A stretch of DNA of 64,000 bases from Amphiplicatus sp046296195 (GCA_046296195.1 JBKBLR010000004.1:1-64000), one strand, 5' to 3'. Shown: positions 51,581 to 61,082, counted from the first letter of the stretch. Notes: generated by a model from the sequence alone, not told the origin. Made by a program: numbers and translations.

Positions 51581-52582
51581 TCAGCGTGCCTTGATGCGCG
51601 GGATCGCAAGGCCCGCGGCCGCGGCGTCGAGACGGACCGCCGGCGAGGCGCGAAAAAGGGCCGCCGGCCGGCCGCTCGTCTGCGCGGCGGTCGCACCGGT
51701 CTTCTCGACGAGCCCGCCGTCGACGACGGCGCGGCGGAAGTTCTGCTTGTGAAGCGCAAAGCCGACAATCGCCTCGACCGCCCTTTGCAGCGCGAGCAGC
51801 GTGAACTCCGGCGGCGTCAGTTCAAAGATGACGGGTCGGTATTTCAGCTTGCCGCGCAAGCGCCCGATTGCGGTCGCCAAAATACGGCGGTGATCAGAAG
51901 TCATGGCGAGGCCGGTTGCCCGCGATGCGGCGCGGTCGGCGCGCGGCGCGGGCGCGCGCGCAGCGGCCCGGTCGCGCCAGGATTCCTCGACAAGGCCCGC
52001 TTCATACATCAGCTCATAGCGCTCGAGCGTGCGCTCTTCTTCCCAGCCCGCGTCGCCGAGGCCGAAGGCGAGGGTGATCCGGTTTCGCCGGTCGCGGCGG
52101 ACCGCGTCGGAGTCGGCGCGCAAAGCCCACGCCTCAAGACCTGGCAGGATCACCTCCGAAAGGACCGGCGGCTCGCCGCGGCGCCAGTCCTCCCATGGGA
52201 AGAAATCATACCAGATGCGCCATTCGGCGTCCTTTGCGGCGACCTTCGCCGGTTCGGGCGCCAAGGCGAGATAGCCGACCGACACGACGCGCGCGTCGGG
52301 CGCGCCGCCCGCGACGACCGCGGCAGGGGATTCGCGGCCCTTGTCGCCGAAGGTGTAAAGCTGCTCCACATAGCCGAGCGTCACGCGCGTCTGTTCGGCG
52401 ACCCAGCTCCTAAGGCCCAGTTCAAAGGTGCGGTGGCGTGCCGGATCAAAGGGCCCATAAGGCAGACCGAACCCGTCGCCGCGCCGGACGCACAACGATT
52501 TCGGCTGCGCCTCGTCGACGACGGCGAGCACCGCGTTGAGGACGATGGCGACCGGCGGCGATGACAACGGAGACTTCGGCAC
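51581..52582 (-). CDS. Nudix-like NAD biosynthesis regulator (NrtR/NadQ type)
   Basis: 333 residues. The N-terminal about 200 have a Nudix fold (VAIVLNAVLAVVDE, GLPYGPFDPARHRTFELGLRSW), but the catalytic Nudix box is degenerate: REUxEE is replaced by RSWVAEQTRVTLG. It is therefore probably a ligand sensor. The C-terminus has the NrtR-type winged helix (FELTPPEFTLLALQRAVEAI, ALHKQNFRRAVVDGGL). It lies 2 kb from nadABC and likely controls it. The stop is close to the convergent SRPBCC gene. Confidence 0.8.
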   Translation of the reverse strand: MPKSPLSSPPVAIVLNAVLAVVDEAQPKSLCVRRGDGFGLPYGPFDPARHRTFELGLRSWVAEQTRVTLGYVEQLYTFGDKGRESPAAVVAGGAPDARVVSVGYLALAPEPAKVAAKDAEWRIWYDFFPWEDWRRGEPPVLSEVILPGLEAWALRADSDAVRRDRRNRITLAFGLGDAGWEEERTLERYELMYEAGLVEESWRDRAAARAPAPRADRAASRATGLAMTSDHRRILATAIGRLRGKLKYRPVIFELTPPEFTLLALQRAVEAIVGFALHKQNFRRAVVDGGLVEKTGATAAQTSGRPAALFRASPAVRLDAAAAGLAIPRIKAR

Positions 52583-52686
52583 GCGCCTTCTTATCGGCGC
52601 CCGCGTCCCGGCGCCTAGGCGCGCCTTGCCCTTTGGCCGATGCAGCGGTCACGCACCGATCCGCTCTCGCATGCGCGCACGCCGTT

Positions 52687-53190
52687 TTAGGCGGCTTTCA
52701 CGATCGCGACCGGCGCCGGCATCGCCGCGCAGGGCGGCGCCAGGTCGTCGAGCGCCTCGGCCATGCGCCCGTCGCGGCCGAGAATCTCGTCGGCATAGGT
52801 GACGAAGAGCGGGCAGGGGTCGGCGTGCGGTGCGGCCGCGCGGATCCGCTTCATCAGGCTCGCCTCGGGCGTCTGCGGTTCACGGATGCACAAGATGATG
52901 AAGGCCGCCGCCGTGGATCGGGAGACGCCGCGATTGCAATGGATGAGGATGTCGCCGGCGCCGTCCCAGCCCTTTGCAAATTCGATGATGTCCTTCGCTC
53001 GCGCCCGGGCCGCCTCGGAGATGCTCGCCGCACAGCTTTCGCGGGCGACATAGAGCTTCAGGTGATGCTGCGGCGAGAGGCCGGGGAGGCGCGGCAAGGC
53101 TTCCTCTTCCGACAGCAGCGAGATGACCCGGTCCGGTTTGTATCGGGCAAAGGCGTCCGCAGCGCCGGCGAGGGAGGAAATGATCAACAT
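52687..53190 (-). CDS. Tyrosine/dual-specificity-like protein phosphatase
   Basis: A 167-residue protein with the Cys-x5-Arg phosphatase loop HCNRGVSRS (Cys85, Arg91) after an ILIHC strand. Such proteins occur widely in alphaproteobacteria, often annotated as tyrosine phosphatase family. The N-terminal RVISLLSEEE segment is consistent. The substrate is unknown. It is followed on the same strand by no close gene; the HD hydrolase lies about 100 bp upstream. Confidence 0.85.
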   Translation of the reverse strand: MLIISSLAGAADAFARYKPDRVISLLSEEEALPRLPGLSPQHHLKLYVARESCAASISEAARARAKDIIEFAKGWDGAGDILIHCNRGVSRSTAAAFIILCIREPQTPEASLMKRIRAAAPHADPCPLFVTYADEILGRDGRMAEALDDLAPPCAAMPAPVAIVKAA

Positions 53191-53292
53191 CGCCGCGACA
53201 TTGGCGTGACATGCTTGTCAAAAAAAGAACGCCGCGGTCACACCGGCTTGAGATCGCGCCAAGGTGACCGGACCGGGGCCGGACGTCCCTCC

Positions 53293-53910
53293 TCATCCGC
53301 GGTCAAGTTCAGCCAGCAGCTTCCTGAAACGATTGAGATATCGCGCCTGAACCTCGGCGGTCGTCTCAATCTGCAGCGTCACGGCGGGCGCGCCCTCCGG
53401 CGGGCCGAAGAGGACAAGCGCCTCTTCGACCGCGAAGCCGGCGAGCTGCGTCGCCTCATAGAAGGCGCTCGCCCGGTCGGCGCGCTTGATGGTTTTCGCC
53501 ACCGTGTCCGGCAGGCTGGACGGCAGTCCGAATCGCAGGTGGACGGCCGTCTGAAGGCGTCGCTCAATCGTCCGGTAGGCCTCGCCGAGCGCGGATTTGA
53601 AGGGGCTGATCATGTCGCCGATGACGAATTCCGGAGCGTCATGAAGCAGCGCCGCGAGGCGCCATCGGGCCGGCCAGTCAGGCCGCATCGCCTCGCAAAA
53701 GTCGAGCACGAGCAGCGAATGCTGCGCCACCGTAAAGGGAAACTCGCCCAGGGTCTGGCCGTTCCAGCGCGCCACGCGCGCCAGGCCATGGGCAATGTCC
53801 TCGATCTCGATGTCGACCGGCGAGGGATCGAGGAGATCGAGGCGGCGGCCCGACAGCATACGCTGCCAGGCCCGCGGCGGCGGGTCATGGGGTCTTTGAG
53901 GCTTTTTCAC
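53293..53910 (-). CDS. HD-domain hydrolase (YfbR-like)
   Basis: A 205-residue HD phosphohydrolase. Metal-binding residues are seen in VAQHSLLVLDF, AALLHDAPEFVIGD and IKRADRAS. Similarity to YfbR-type 5'-nucleotidases is suggested by the segment LLHDAPEFVIGDMISPFK. The N-terminal RMLSGRRLDLLDPSPVDIEIEDIAHGLARV (given in part) is typical for the alphaproteobacterial group. The nucleotide specificity is not predictable. Confidence 0.85.
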   Translation of the reverse strand: MKKPQRPHDPPPRAWQRMLSGRRLDLLDPSPVDIEIEDIAHGLARVARWNGQTLGEFPFTVAQHSLLVLDFCEAMRPDWPARWRLAALLHDAPEFVIGDMISPFKSALGEAYRTIERRLQTAVHLRFGLPSSLPDTVAKTIKRADRASAFYEATQLAGFAVEEALVLFGPPEGAPAVTLQIETTAEVQARYLNRFRKLLAELDRG

Positions 53911-54113
53911 GCGGCCGAGCGCCTAACCCGCAGCGGCCTGTCCCGCAAGAAGCGGCCGCCGGCGACGGGTGCGACGGGCGGCCCCCCGGTCGCGACGGGC
54001 CGACTTGAACACGGGAGTGGAACGGGCGACCTTCACGACGTCAGCGGGGCGCGTTTGAAGATCCCGCGCTTAACAGCCAGAACGACCACCAACCACACAA
54101 AGGGGCGACCATC

Positions 54114-54497
54114 ATGGCCAATATCGACGCAGACGGCGTTCAGAAGCGCAGTTCCGGCATGGCCTGGCTCTATATGCCGGTCGTGCTCATTCTTTTTCTC
54201 GGCGCGGCGCTCTCCGTCGCCGCCTACAAATTCTCCGACACCGACCTCACCGTCGCTGAATCGATCGCCGCAGGCTTCGGCGGCCTCGCGGGGATCATCC
54301 TCGGTCTCATCGGTGCGGCGATCGGCATCATCGTCGGTCTCATCGGCGCGCTGGTCGGCCTCGTCGCTGCAGGCGGCGCCGTGGCGGTGACGCTCTTCAT
54401 CGTCGGTTCGCCGATCATCGCGCTGGTGTTGTTCTTTCTCCTGATGCGCCGGCCTAAGACCGCCTGCCCGGACCCCGGCGTCCATCCGGCGGCCTGA
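54114..54497 (+). CDS. Glycine-rich membrane protein of unknown function
   Basis: 127 residues. There are three or four hydrophobic helices; the first is MAWLYMPVVLILFLGAALSV. The centre is a striking Gly/Ala/Ile run, GGLAGIILGLIGAAIGIIVG, followed by LIGALVGLVAAGG. A short polar tail ends the protein. Glycine zippers of this kind favour tight helix packing or oligomers. I recognise no family. The ATG at 54114 is reasonable with AAAGGGGCGACC upstream. Confidence 0.65.
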   Translation: MANIDADGVQKRSSGMAWLYMPVVLILFLGAALSVAAYKFSDTDLTVAESIAAGFGGLAGIILGLIGAAIGIIVGLIGALVGLVAAGGAVAVTLFIVGSPIIALVLFFLLMRRPKTACPDPGVHPAA

Positions 54498-54572
54498 CCG
54501 CGACCCTGCCGGTTGTTGTTGAGTGGAGGCTCCGGCGGGCCTAGGCAAATCTCGCCGCCGCCGGAGTCCTTC

Positions 54573-55787
54573 ATGTCCGCCGCAACAGAAACCCGCCGCG
54601 AGCCTGTTTTCATCGAAACCGGCAAGGCTTTCACCGAGCCGCACCGCGTCTACGCCGAGGCGCGCGCAGCCGGCGACGTCGCCGTCAATGAAATCGGGAT
54701 CTTCATCCCGCTTCGGCATCGGCACGCCGGTCTCGTCTTCGACCCGGCGCTGACCCGCCAGATCGAGATGGAGCCGATGTTCCTGCGCGGCATTTCCGAA
54801 GGGCACCTCTTCGAGATCTATCGCGACGCCATGCTGTTCGCGAACGGCGAAACGCATGTGAAGCGCCGCCAGCCGATGGCGCGCACCTTCGCCTTCAAGC
54901 TGATGGACGGCATGCGCCCGCGCGTGCGCGAGATCGCGAGCGAGATCATCGAGGCCCATCGCGGCAAGGGCCCCGTCAACTTCCTTGATGATTTCAGCCG
55001 CGCGATCCCGTCGCGCATCATCGCCGAGATCGTCGGCGCGCCGCCCGAGGATTGGCCGCAATTCACGCGGTGGGTCGCGGACGCGGCGCGCGGCATCGCC
55101 TTCTTCACGCCGGACGAATTGCCCGCGATCAATGAAGGCGTTGCGGCGCTCAATTCCTATGTCGCAAGGCTTCTCGGCGAGCGAAGGGAAAATCCCCGCG
55201 ACGATTTCCTCACGACCTATGCGCGCGCTACGGCGGAGGAAGGAAAGCTGACTGAAAGCGAGGTGCGCGTGCAGATGGCGGGCGTCATTCTCGCCGGCTC
55301 GGACACGACGCGGACGGGGACGGCGGCGATCCTGTCGCAACTTCTTCAGAACCCGGATCAATGGGCGATGGTGTGCGCCGACCCCGACAGATGGAAGAAG
55401 GCGGCGGTCGAGGAGGGATTGCGCTACGACCCGCCGGTCGGCTCGGTCGGCCGCGTCGCCATCCGCGATTTCGACATCGACGGCGTTTTGATCCCGGAGG
55501 GCCGCGTCGTCTCGATTTCGCTCGTGTCGGCGCTGCGCGATCCCGAGGTCTATCCGGATCCCGACCGGTTCGACATTCGGCGCACGGGACTGCCGAAGTG
55601 GAACATCGCGTTCGGCGCGGGGGCGCATCGCTGCCTTGGCGAAGCTCTCGCGCGCGCGGAGATGGAGGAATCGATCGCGACGATCGCGCGCCTTGCGCCG
55701 GGAACGCGCATCGTCGGCAAGCCACCGACCATCACCGGCCATGTCGCCATCCGTTCGATCGACGCCATGACGGTCGAGTTCGCATGA
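54573..55787 (+). CDS. Cytochrome P450
   Basis: A 404-residue soluble bacterial P450. The I-helix is AGVILAGSDTTRTGTAA, ExxR is EEGLRYDPP and the haem-binding loop is FGAGAHRCLGEALARAE. The start at 54573 follows GGAG. No ferredoxin or ferredoxin reductase gene is adjacent, so redox partners must come from elsewhere. The substrate is unknown. It precedes recO by 21 bp but is unlikely to be functionally linked. Confidence 0.94.
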   Translation: MSAATETRREPVFIETGKAFTEPHRVYAEARAAGDVAVNEIGIFIPLRHRHAGLVFDPALTRQIEMEPMFLRGISEGHLFEIYRDAMLFANGETHVKRRQPMARTFAFKLMDGMRPRVREIASEIIEAHRGKGPVNFLDDFSRAIPSRIIAEIVGAPPEDWPQFTRWVADAARGIAFFTPDELPAINEGVAALNSYVARLLGERRENPRDDFLTTYARATAEEGKLTESEVRVQMAGVILAGSDTTRTGTAAILSQLLQNPDQWAMVCADPDRWKKAAVEEGLRYDPPVGSVGRVAIRDFDIDGVLIPEGRVVSISLVSALRDPEVYPDPDRFDIRRTGLPKWNIAFGAGAHRCLGEALARAEMEESIATIARLAPGTRIVGKPPTITGHVAIRSIDAMTVEFA

Positions 55788-55808
55788 CAGCGGCCCTCGC
55801 GGAGCGTC

Positions 55809-56564
55809 ATGGAGTTCGTTGACGACGGCATCGTTCTCGCCGCGCGCGCGCATGGCGAAAGCGCGGCGATCGCCGAGATTCTCACGCCTCACCATGGCCG
55901 CTGGGCGGGCCTTGTCTATGGCGGGCAGGGGCGGGCGAAGACGCCGCTCCTCCAGCCCGGCAACGGCGTCAAGGCGACATGGAAGGGCCGGCTCGACGAC
56001 AGCCTCGGCTTCTTCACGCTCGAGATGAGCGAGGCGCGCGCGGCCGGTCTGATGCAGGACCGGCTGGCGCTCGCGGCGCTGACCGCGGTCTGCGCGACGG
56101 CGTCGGCGACGCTGCCGGAACGTCAGCCGCACGGGCGCATCTATCATACGATGCGCATCCTTTTTGACCACCTCGATGATTTTGACATCTGGCCGGCGCT
56201 GCTGGCGCGGTGGGAGCTCGGGCTTCTCGCCGAACTCGGCTTCGGGTTGACGCTCGACCGCTGCGCGGCGACGGGCGCGCGGGAAAATCTAATTTATGTG
56301 TCGCCGAAATCGGCCTGCGCAGTGTCGGCCGAGGCGGGCGCGCCCTACAAGGATCGCCTGCTGCCGCTTCCGGCGTTCCTTCGCGAAGCTGGCGCCGAGG
56401 CCGCGCTTAAGGATGCGGTCGACGCCCTCCGGACAACCGGCCATTTCATCGAGACGCGCATCCTCCACCTTGCTGACAAGGAGCTTCCCGAGGCGCGCCG
56501 GCGTCTCGCCGAGGCGCTCTCCGGTCTGGCGAAGGGGCAAGACTCTGCTATGCCCCGGCCATGA
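55809..56564 (+). CDS. recO: DNA repair protein RecO
   Basis: A 251-residue protein starting MEFVDDGIVLAARAHGESAA, with an N-terminal OB fold (LTPHHGRWAGLVYGGQGRAK) and a helical C-terminal domain (RWELGLLAELGFGLTLDRCAATG). RecO loads RecA onto SSB-coated DNA. The stop overlaps the parC start (ATGA). Confidence 0.95.
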   Translation: MEFVDDGIVLAARAHGESAAIAEILTPHHGRWAGLVYGGQGRAKTPLLQPGNGVKATWKGRLDDSLGFFTLEMSEARAAGLMQDRLALAALTAVCATASATLPERQPHGRIYHTMRILFDHLDDFDIWPALLARWELGLLAELGFGLTLDRCAATGARENLIYVSPKSACAVSAEAGAPYKDRLLPLPAFLREAGAEAALKDAVDALRTTGHFIETRILHLADKELPEARRRLAEALSGLAKGQDSAMPRP

Positions 56565-58822
56565 CCAGGACAAAGACCCGCAAGGGCGGCGACGAGCCGC
56601 CGAAGCCCGAAGAGATTTTCCTCGAGCCCTTCGACGAGGCGCTCTCGCGCCGCTACCTTGCTTATGCGCTCTCGACGATCACGGCGCGCGCGCTCCCCGA
56701 TGTGCGCGACGGATTGAAGCCGGTGCACCGGCGCATCCTCTACGCGATGCGCCAGATGCGCCTTAATCCGAACGGCGCATTCAAGAAGTCGGCGAAGGTC
56801 GTCGGCGAGGTGATGGGCAATTACCACCCGCATGGCGACCAGGCGATCTATGATGCGATGGTCCGCCTGGTGCAGGATTTTTCCGTCCGCGCGCCGCTCA
56901 TCGACGGGCAGGGCAATTTCGGCAATATCGACGGCGATAATGCGGCGGCGATGCGCTACACCGAAAGCCGCCTCACCGACGCCGCTGCGCTCCTCCTTGA
57001 CGGCATCGACGAGGACGCCGTCGATTTCCGCGACACCTATGATGGCGAGGGGAAGGAGCCGGTCGTCCTGCCGGCGGCGTTCCCGAACATGCTCGCGAAC
57101 GGCGCCAACGGCATTGCGGTCGGCATGGCGACGTCGATCCCGCCGCACAATCCGGCGGAGCTGATCGACGCCTGCCTCCATCTCATCAAGACGCCGAATG
57201 CGCGGACCGAAACGCTGCTCGGCTTCGTGAAGGGGCCGGATTTCCCGACCGGCGGCGTCCTCATCGAGCCCGCCGAGGCGATGATCGAGGCCTATGCCAC
57301 GGGGCGCGGCGGCTTCCGACTGCGCGCGCGCTGGACGAGGGAGGACCTGGGGCGTGGGCGCTACCAGATCGTCGTAACCGAAATCCCGTTCCAGGTGCAG
57401 AAGTCGAAACTCATCGAGCGCATCGCCGAGCTCATCCAGACGAAGAAGCTGCCCGCCGTCGCCGACATCCGCGACGAAAGCGCGGAAGACATCCGCCTCA
57501 TCATCGAGCCGCGCGCCGGGACGATCGACGCCGCAGCGGTGATGGAGAGCCTCTTCCGCCAGAGCGAGCTTGAAACCCGCTTCCCTCTCAATCTCAACGT
57601 GCTCGACGCCGCCGGAGCGCCGCGCGTCATGGGCCTTCGCGAGGCGCTCCTCGCCTATAACGAGCACCGCAAGGACGTCCTCGTACGCCGGTCGAAATTC
57701 CGCCTCAGGAAGATCGCCGAGCGGCTTGAAGTGCTCGGCGGGCTGCTCGTCGCCTATCTCAATCTCGACGAGGTCATCCGGATCATCCGTTACGAGGACG
57801 ACCCGAAAGCGGAGCTGATCAGAAAGTTCGAGCTGTCGGAGATCCAGGCCGAGGCGATCCTCAACATGCGCCTAAGGAACCTCCGAAAGCTGGAGGAGAT
57901 GGAGATCAAGGCTGAAAACGCCGAGCTCAAGAAGGAGCAGAAGGATATCGAGGCGCTGCTGAAGTCCGACGAAGCGCAGTGGAAGAAGATCGCCGATGAG
58001 CTTCGCGAGGTGCGCAAGGTCTTCGATCCGAAGTCGGAGGTCGGCCGCCGGCGCACGACCGTCGAGGACGCGCCTGCGCTGGAAGAAATCAACCTCGACC
58101 AGCTGATCGAAAAGGAGCCGGTCACCGTCATCCTCTCCGAAAAGGGCTGGGTGCGGACGATGAAGGGCCATGTCGAAGACAAGACCGACATCAAATACAA
58201 GGAGGGTGACGACGAGGGCTTCGTCATCAAGGCGATGACGACCGACCGCCTGATGATCTTCGGCACCGACGGCAAATTCTACACGCTCGACGTGAAGGAC
58301 CTTCCCGGCGGGCGCGGACATGGGGAACCCATTCGCCTGATGATCGATCTCGGCAACGACCAGACGGTTGCGGCCGCGTTCCTCTATAAGGGCGGCCGGC
58401 GCTTCCTCGTCGCATCGACGACCGGGCACGGATTTCTCGTCAAGGAGGAGGATTGCCTGTCGTCGACCCGCAAGGGCCGCCAAGTTCTCAATGTCGGCGA
58501 CGGCGCCGAGGCCTCTGTCTGCCGTCCCGCAGAGGGCGACATGGTCGCCACCGTGGGCGAGAACAAGAAGTTCCTCATCTTCGAGCTGTCGGAATTGCCG
58601 GAGATGGCGCGCGGCAAGGGCGTTGCGCTCCAGAAGTTCCATGATGGCGGCCTCGCCGATGCGAAAGTCTTCGCGAAAAAGGAAGGCCTCACCTGGATCG
58701 ACAGATCAGGGCGTGTGCAGACCATCGACGACTGGAGATCTTATGTCGGAAAGCGCGCGCAGTCGGGCCGCGTCGCGCCGAAGGGATTTCCGTCGAACCG
58801 CAAGTTCGGCCCGTGGAGTTGA
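56561..58822 (+). CDS. parC: DNA topoisomerase IV subunit A
   Basis: A 753-residue type IIA topoisomerase subunit. The breakage-reunion domain starts with LSRRYLAYALSTITARALPDVRDGLKP (given in part) and has the catalytic Tyr at about 133 in AAMRYTESRL. A long coiled coil (NAELKKEQKDIEALLKSDE) and a C-terminal beta-pinwheel follow. It lacks the GyrA-box (QRRGGKG), as expected for ParC. It is coupled to recO. Confidence 0.96.
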   Translation: MTRTKTRKGGDEPPKPEEIFLEPFDEALSRRYLAYALSTITARALPDVRDGLKPVHRRILYAMRQMRLNPNGAFKKSAKVVGEVMGNYHPHGDQAIYDAMVRLVQDFSVRAPLIDGQGNFGNIDGDNAAAMRYTESRLTDAAALLLDGIDEDAVDFRDTYDGEGKEPVVLPAAFPNMLANGANGIAVGMATSIPPHNPAELIDACLHLIKTPNARTETLLGFVKGPDFPTGGVLIEPAEAMIEAYATGRGGFRLRARWTREDLGRGRYQIVVTEIPFQVQKSKLIERIAELIQTKKLPAVADIRDESAEDIRLIIEPRAGTIDAAAVMESLFRQSELETRFPLNLNVLDAAGAPRVMGLREALLAYNEHRKDVLVRRSKFRLRKIAERLEVLGGLLVAYLNLDEVIRIIRYEDDPKAELIRKFELSEIQAEAILNMRLRNLRKLEEMEIKAENAELKKEQKDIEALLKSDEAQWKKIADELREVRKVFDPKSEVGRRRTTVEDAPALEEINLDQLIEKEPVTVILSEKGWVRTMKGHVEDKTDIKYKEGDDEGFVIKAMTTDRLMIFGTDGKFYTLDVKDLPGGRGHGEPIRLMIDLGNDQTVAAAFLYKGGRRFLVASTTGHGFLVKEEDCLSSTRKGRQVLNVGDGAEASVCRPAEGDMVATVGENKKFLIFELSELPEMARGKGVALQKFHDGGLADAKVFAKKEGLTWIDRSGRVQTIDDWRSYVGKRAQSGRVAPKGFPSNRKFGPWS

Positions 58823-58834
58823 CGCCTTCAGGTC

Positions 58835-59893
58835 ATGCGCGTCGATGAGTTTGATTTCAACCTGCCGGAAGAGCGGATCGCCCTTTTCCCGGCGTCGCCG
58901 CGCGATAGCGCACGCCTACTTCATGTGAATGGCTCTGCGTTTGCGGATCACGTTGTGCGCAAACTGCCGTCGATCTTGCGTCCGGGCGATCTCCTTGTTC
59001 TCAACGACACGCGGGTCATTCCAGCGCAACTCAGCGGTGAGCGCGCAGCCCGCGAGGGCGGCCCTGTGGTTAGCGTCGACGTGACATTGCTGAAGCGCCT
59101 TCCGGAGGGAGGCGGTGCGCGCTGGCGGGCCTTCGCGCGCCCCGCAAAGCGGCTTAGGGCGGGCGATGTCATCAATTTCGGCGACGGCTTCAGCGCCGAG
59201 GTCGAAGCACGCGAGGACGCCGAAGCGGCGCTTTCCTTCAACGTCGCCGGCGACGCCTTCGACGTGATGCTGGCGCGGCACGGAAAGCCGCCCTTGCCGC
59301 CCTATATCGCCCGCAAGCGCGCCGTCATGCCGGAAGACGCCGCCGCTTACCAGACGATCTACGCCGCTGAGGCCGGTTCGGTCGCCGCTCCGACGGCGGG
59401 GCTGCACTTCACGCCGGAACTTTTTGCGCGCCTGGCGGCTTCCGGCGTCGAAACCGAGACCGTCACCCTCCATGTCGGCGCGGGCACCTTCCTGCCGGTG
59501 ACCGCCGCGGACACGCGCGAGCACACCATGCATGCCGAATGGGGTGAGATCACTGCGGCGCAGGCAGAGCGCATCGACGACGCGCGCGCCAAAGGCGGGC
59601 GGATCGTCGCCGTCGGCACGACGAGTTTGAGGCTCCTTGAAAGCGCGGCTGACGAGGCGGGGCGCATCCAGCCTTTTGAACGCGAGACCTCAATCTTCAT
59701 CACGCCGGGTTACCGGTTCAGGGCCGTCGACCTGCTGATTACAAATTTCCACCTTCCGCGCTCGACGCTATTCATGCTTGTCTGCGCCTTTGCGGGAACA
59801 GAAACGATGAAGCGCGCCTACGCCCATGCGATCGCGGATGGATATCGCTTTTATTCTTATGGCGATGCTTGCCTCCTGGAGCGCGCGGCGTGA
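58835..59893 (+). CDS. queA: tRNA preQ1(34) S-adenosylmethionine ribosyltransferase-isomerase
   Basis: A 352-residue enzyme of queuosine synthesis. It starts MRVDEFDFNLPEERIALFPA, with GDLLVLNDTRVIPAQL, AAPTAGLHFTPELFARL and YRFRAVDLLITNFHLPRSTLFMLV (given in part) as family landmarks. It follows parC by 12 bp and overlaps tgt by 4 bp (GTGA). It acts on tRNA after Tgt has inserted preQ1. Confidence 0.96.
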   Translation: MRVDEFDFNLPEERIALFPASPRDSARLLHVNGSAFADHVVRKLPSILRPGDLLVLNDTRVIPAQLSGERAAREGGPVVSVDVTLLKRLPEGGGARWRAFARPAKRLRAGDVINFGDGFSAEVEAREDAEAALSFNVAGDAFDVMLARHGKPPLPPYIARKRAVMPEDAAAYQTIYAAEAGSVAAPTAGLHFTPELFARLAASGVETETVTLHVGAGTFLPVTAADTREHTMHAEWGEITAAQAERIDDARAKGGRIVAVGTTSLRLLESAADEAGRIQPFERETSIFITPGYRFRAVDLLITNFHLPRSTLFMLVCAFAGTETMKRAYAHAIADGYRFYSYGDACLLERAA

Positions 59894-61011
59894 CCTTTTC
59901 CTTCCTCGTCAGCGCAACGGACGGGGCTGCGCGCGCCGGCGTCATCCATACGCCGCGCGGCGCAATCCGCACGCCGGCCTTCATGCCGGTCGGCACCGCG
60001 GGCACGGTGAAGGCGATGTTTCCCGAAGATGTCGCGGCGACGGGCGCCGACATTCTCCTCGGCAACACCTATCACCTGATGCTGCGGCCGGGCGCTGAAC
60101 GGGTCGCCGCGCTCGGCGGCCTGCACAAGTTCATGAATTGGCCGCGGCCGATCCTGACCGATTCCGGCGGCTTTCAGGTGATGTCGCTCGCGGGCTTGCG
60201 CAAGCTGACGGAGGAGGGCGTCTCCTTCCGCTCGCATATCGACGGCTCGCTGCATGTCCTCACGCCGGAGCGCTCCATTGAGATTCAATGCCTGCTCGGC
60301 GCCGACATTCAGATGCAGCTCGATGAATGCCCGGCGATTCCGATCGCCCATGACAAGGCGGCGGACTCGATGCGGCTCTCTTTGCGCTGGGCGAAACGGT
60401 CGAAGCGCGCCTTCGATGACCGCGCGAAACCGGGCCAGGCGCTGTTCGGCATCGTGCAGGGCGCCAATTACGAGGATCTCCGCCGCGAGAGTCTGTCGCG
60501 GCTCATGGAGATCGGCTTTCCCGGCTATTCGATCGGCGGTCTTGCGGTCGGGGAGGGGCGGGAGGAGATGTTCCGCGTTCTCGACTTTACGGCGCCGGCG
60601 ATGGACGCCTCCCGCCCGCGTTACCTGATGGGCGTCGGCAAGCCGGCGGACATTATCGGCGCGGTCGCGCGCGGGGTCGACATGTTCGACTGCGTGTTGC
60701 CGACGCGCGCCGGCCGCCATGGCCAGGCCTGGACCCCCGACGGGCCGGTCACCATCACCAACGCCCGTTTCGCGGGCGATGAAACGCCGCTCGACCCGTC
60801 GAGCCTCTGCCCGGCGAGCCGCGATTATTCAAAGGCCTATCTCCACCACCTCTTCAAAGCAGGCGAATATCTGGGGCCGATGCTGCTCACCTGGCACAAT
60901 CTCCATTATTATCAGCAACTCATGGCCGGCTTGCGCGCGGCGATCGCCGACGGACGGCTTGCCGGCTTCATCGCCGATTTCCGCGCCCGGACCGGCGAAA
61001 CGATTCTGTGA
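59890..61011 (+). CDS. tgt: tRNA-guanine transglycosylase with altered zinc site
   Basis: A 373-residue TIM-barrel enzyme exchanging G34 for preQ1. Landmarks are GNTYHLMLRPG, LTDSGGFQVMSLAGLRK (catalytic Asp region) and MFDCVLPTRAGRHG. The zinc site, normally C-x-C-x-x-C plus His, reads SSLCPASRDYSKAYLHH. The first and third cysteines are Ser, while the middle Cys and the His remain. Everything else looks intact. The GTG start overlaps the queA stop; the frame extends a few codons further upstream. Confidence 0.93.
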   Translation: MTFSFLVSATDGAARAGVIHTPRGAIRTPAFMPVGTAGTVKAMFPEDVAATGADILLGNTYHLMLRPGAERVAALGGLHKFMNWPRPILTDSGGFQVMSLAGLRKLTEEGVSFRSHIDGSLHVLTPERSIEIQCLLGADIQMQLDECPAIPIAHDKAADSMRLSLRWAKRSKRAFDDRAKPGQALFGIVQGANYEDLRRESLSRLMEIGFPGYSIGGLAVGEGREEMFRVLDFTAPAMDASRPRYLMGVGKPADIIGAVARGVDMFDCVLPTRAGRHGQAWTPDGPVTITNARFAGDETPLDPSSLCPASRDYSKAYLHHLFKAGEYLGPMLLTWHNLHYYQQLMAGLRAAIADGRLAGFIADFRARTGETIL

Positions 61012-61082
61012 AAAACTGAAGGGGTGCGTAGGCGCCGCGGAGGCGTTGACCGCGCCGCGGCCTGCCCCTAAGAGGGCCTCCT

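Noticed and set aside
52561..54390. A 609-codon plus-strand frame over the phosphatase and HD hydrolase genes
   Set aside because: It is antisense to two genes with catalytic motifs, and its composition is that of a shadow frame.
54033..56171. A 712-codon open frame on the minus strand
   Set aside because: It lies antisense to the P450 and the start of recO, which have full family motifs. Its translation is Arg/Asp-rich with no recognisable domain, as expected in GC-rich shadow frames.
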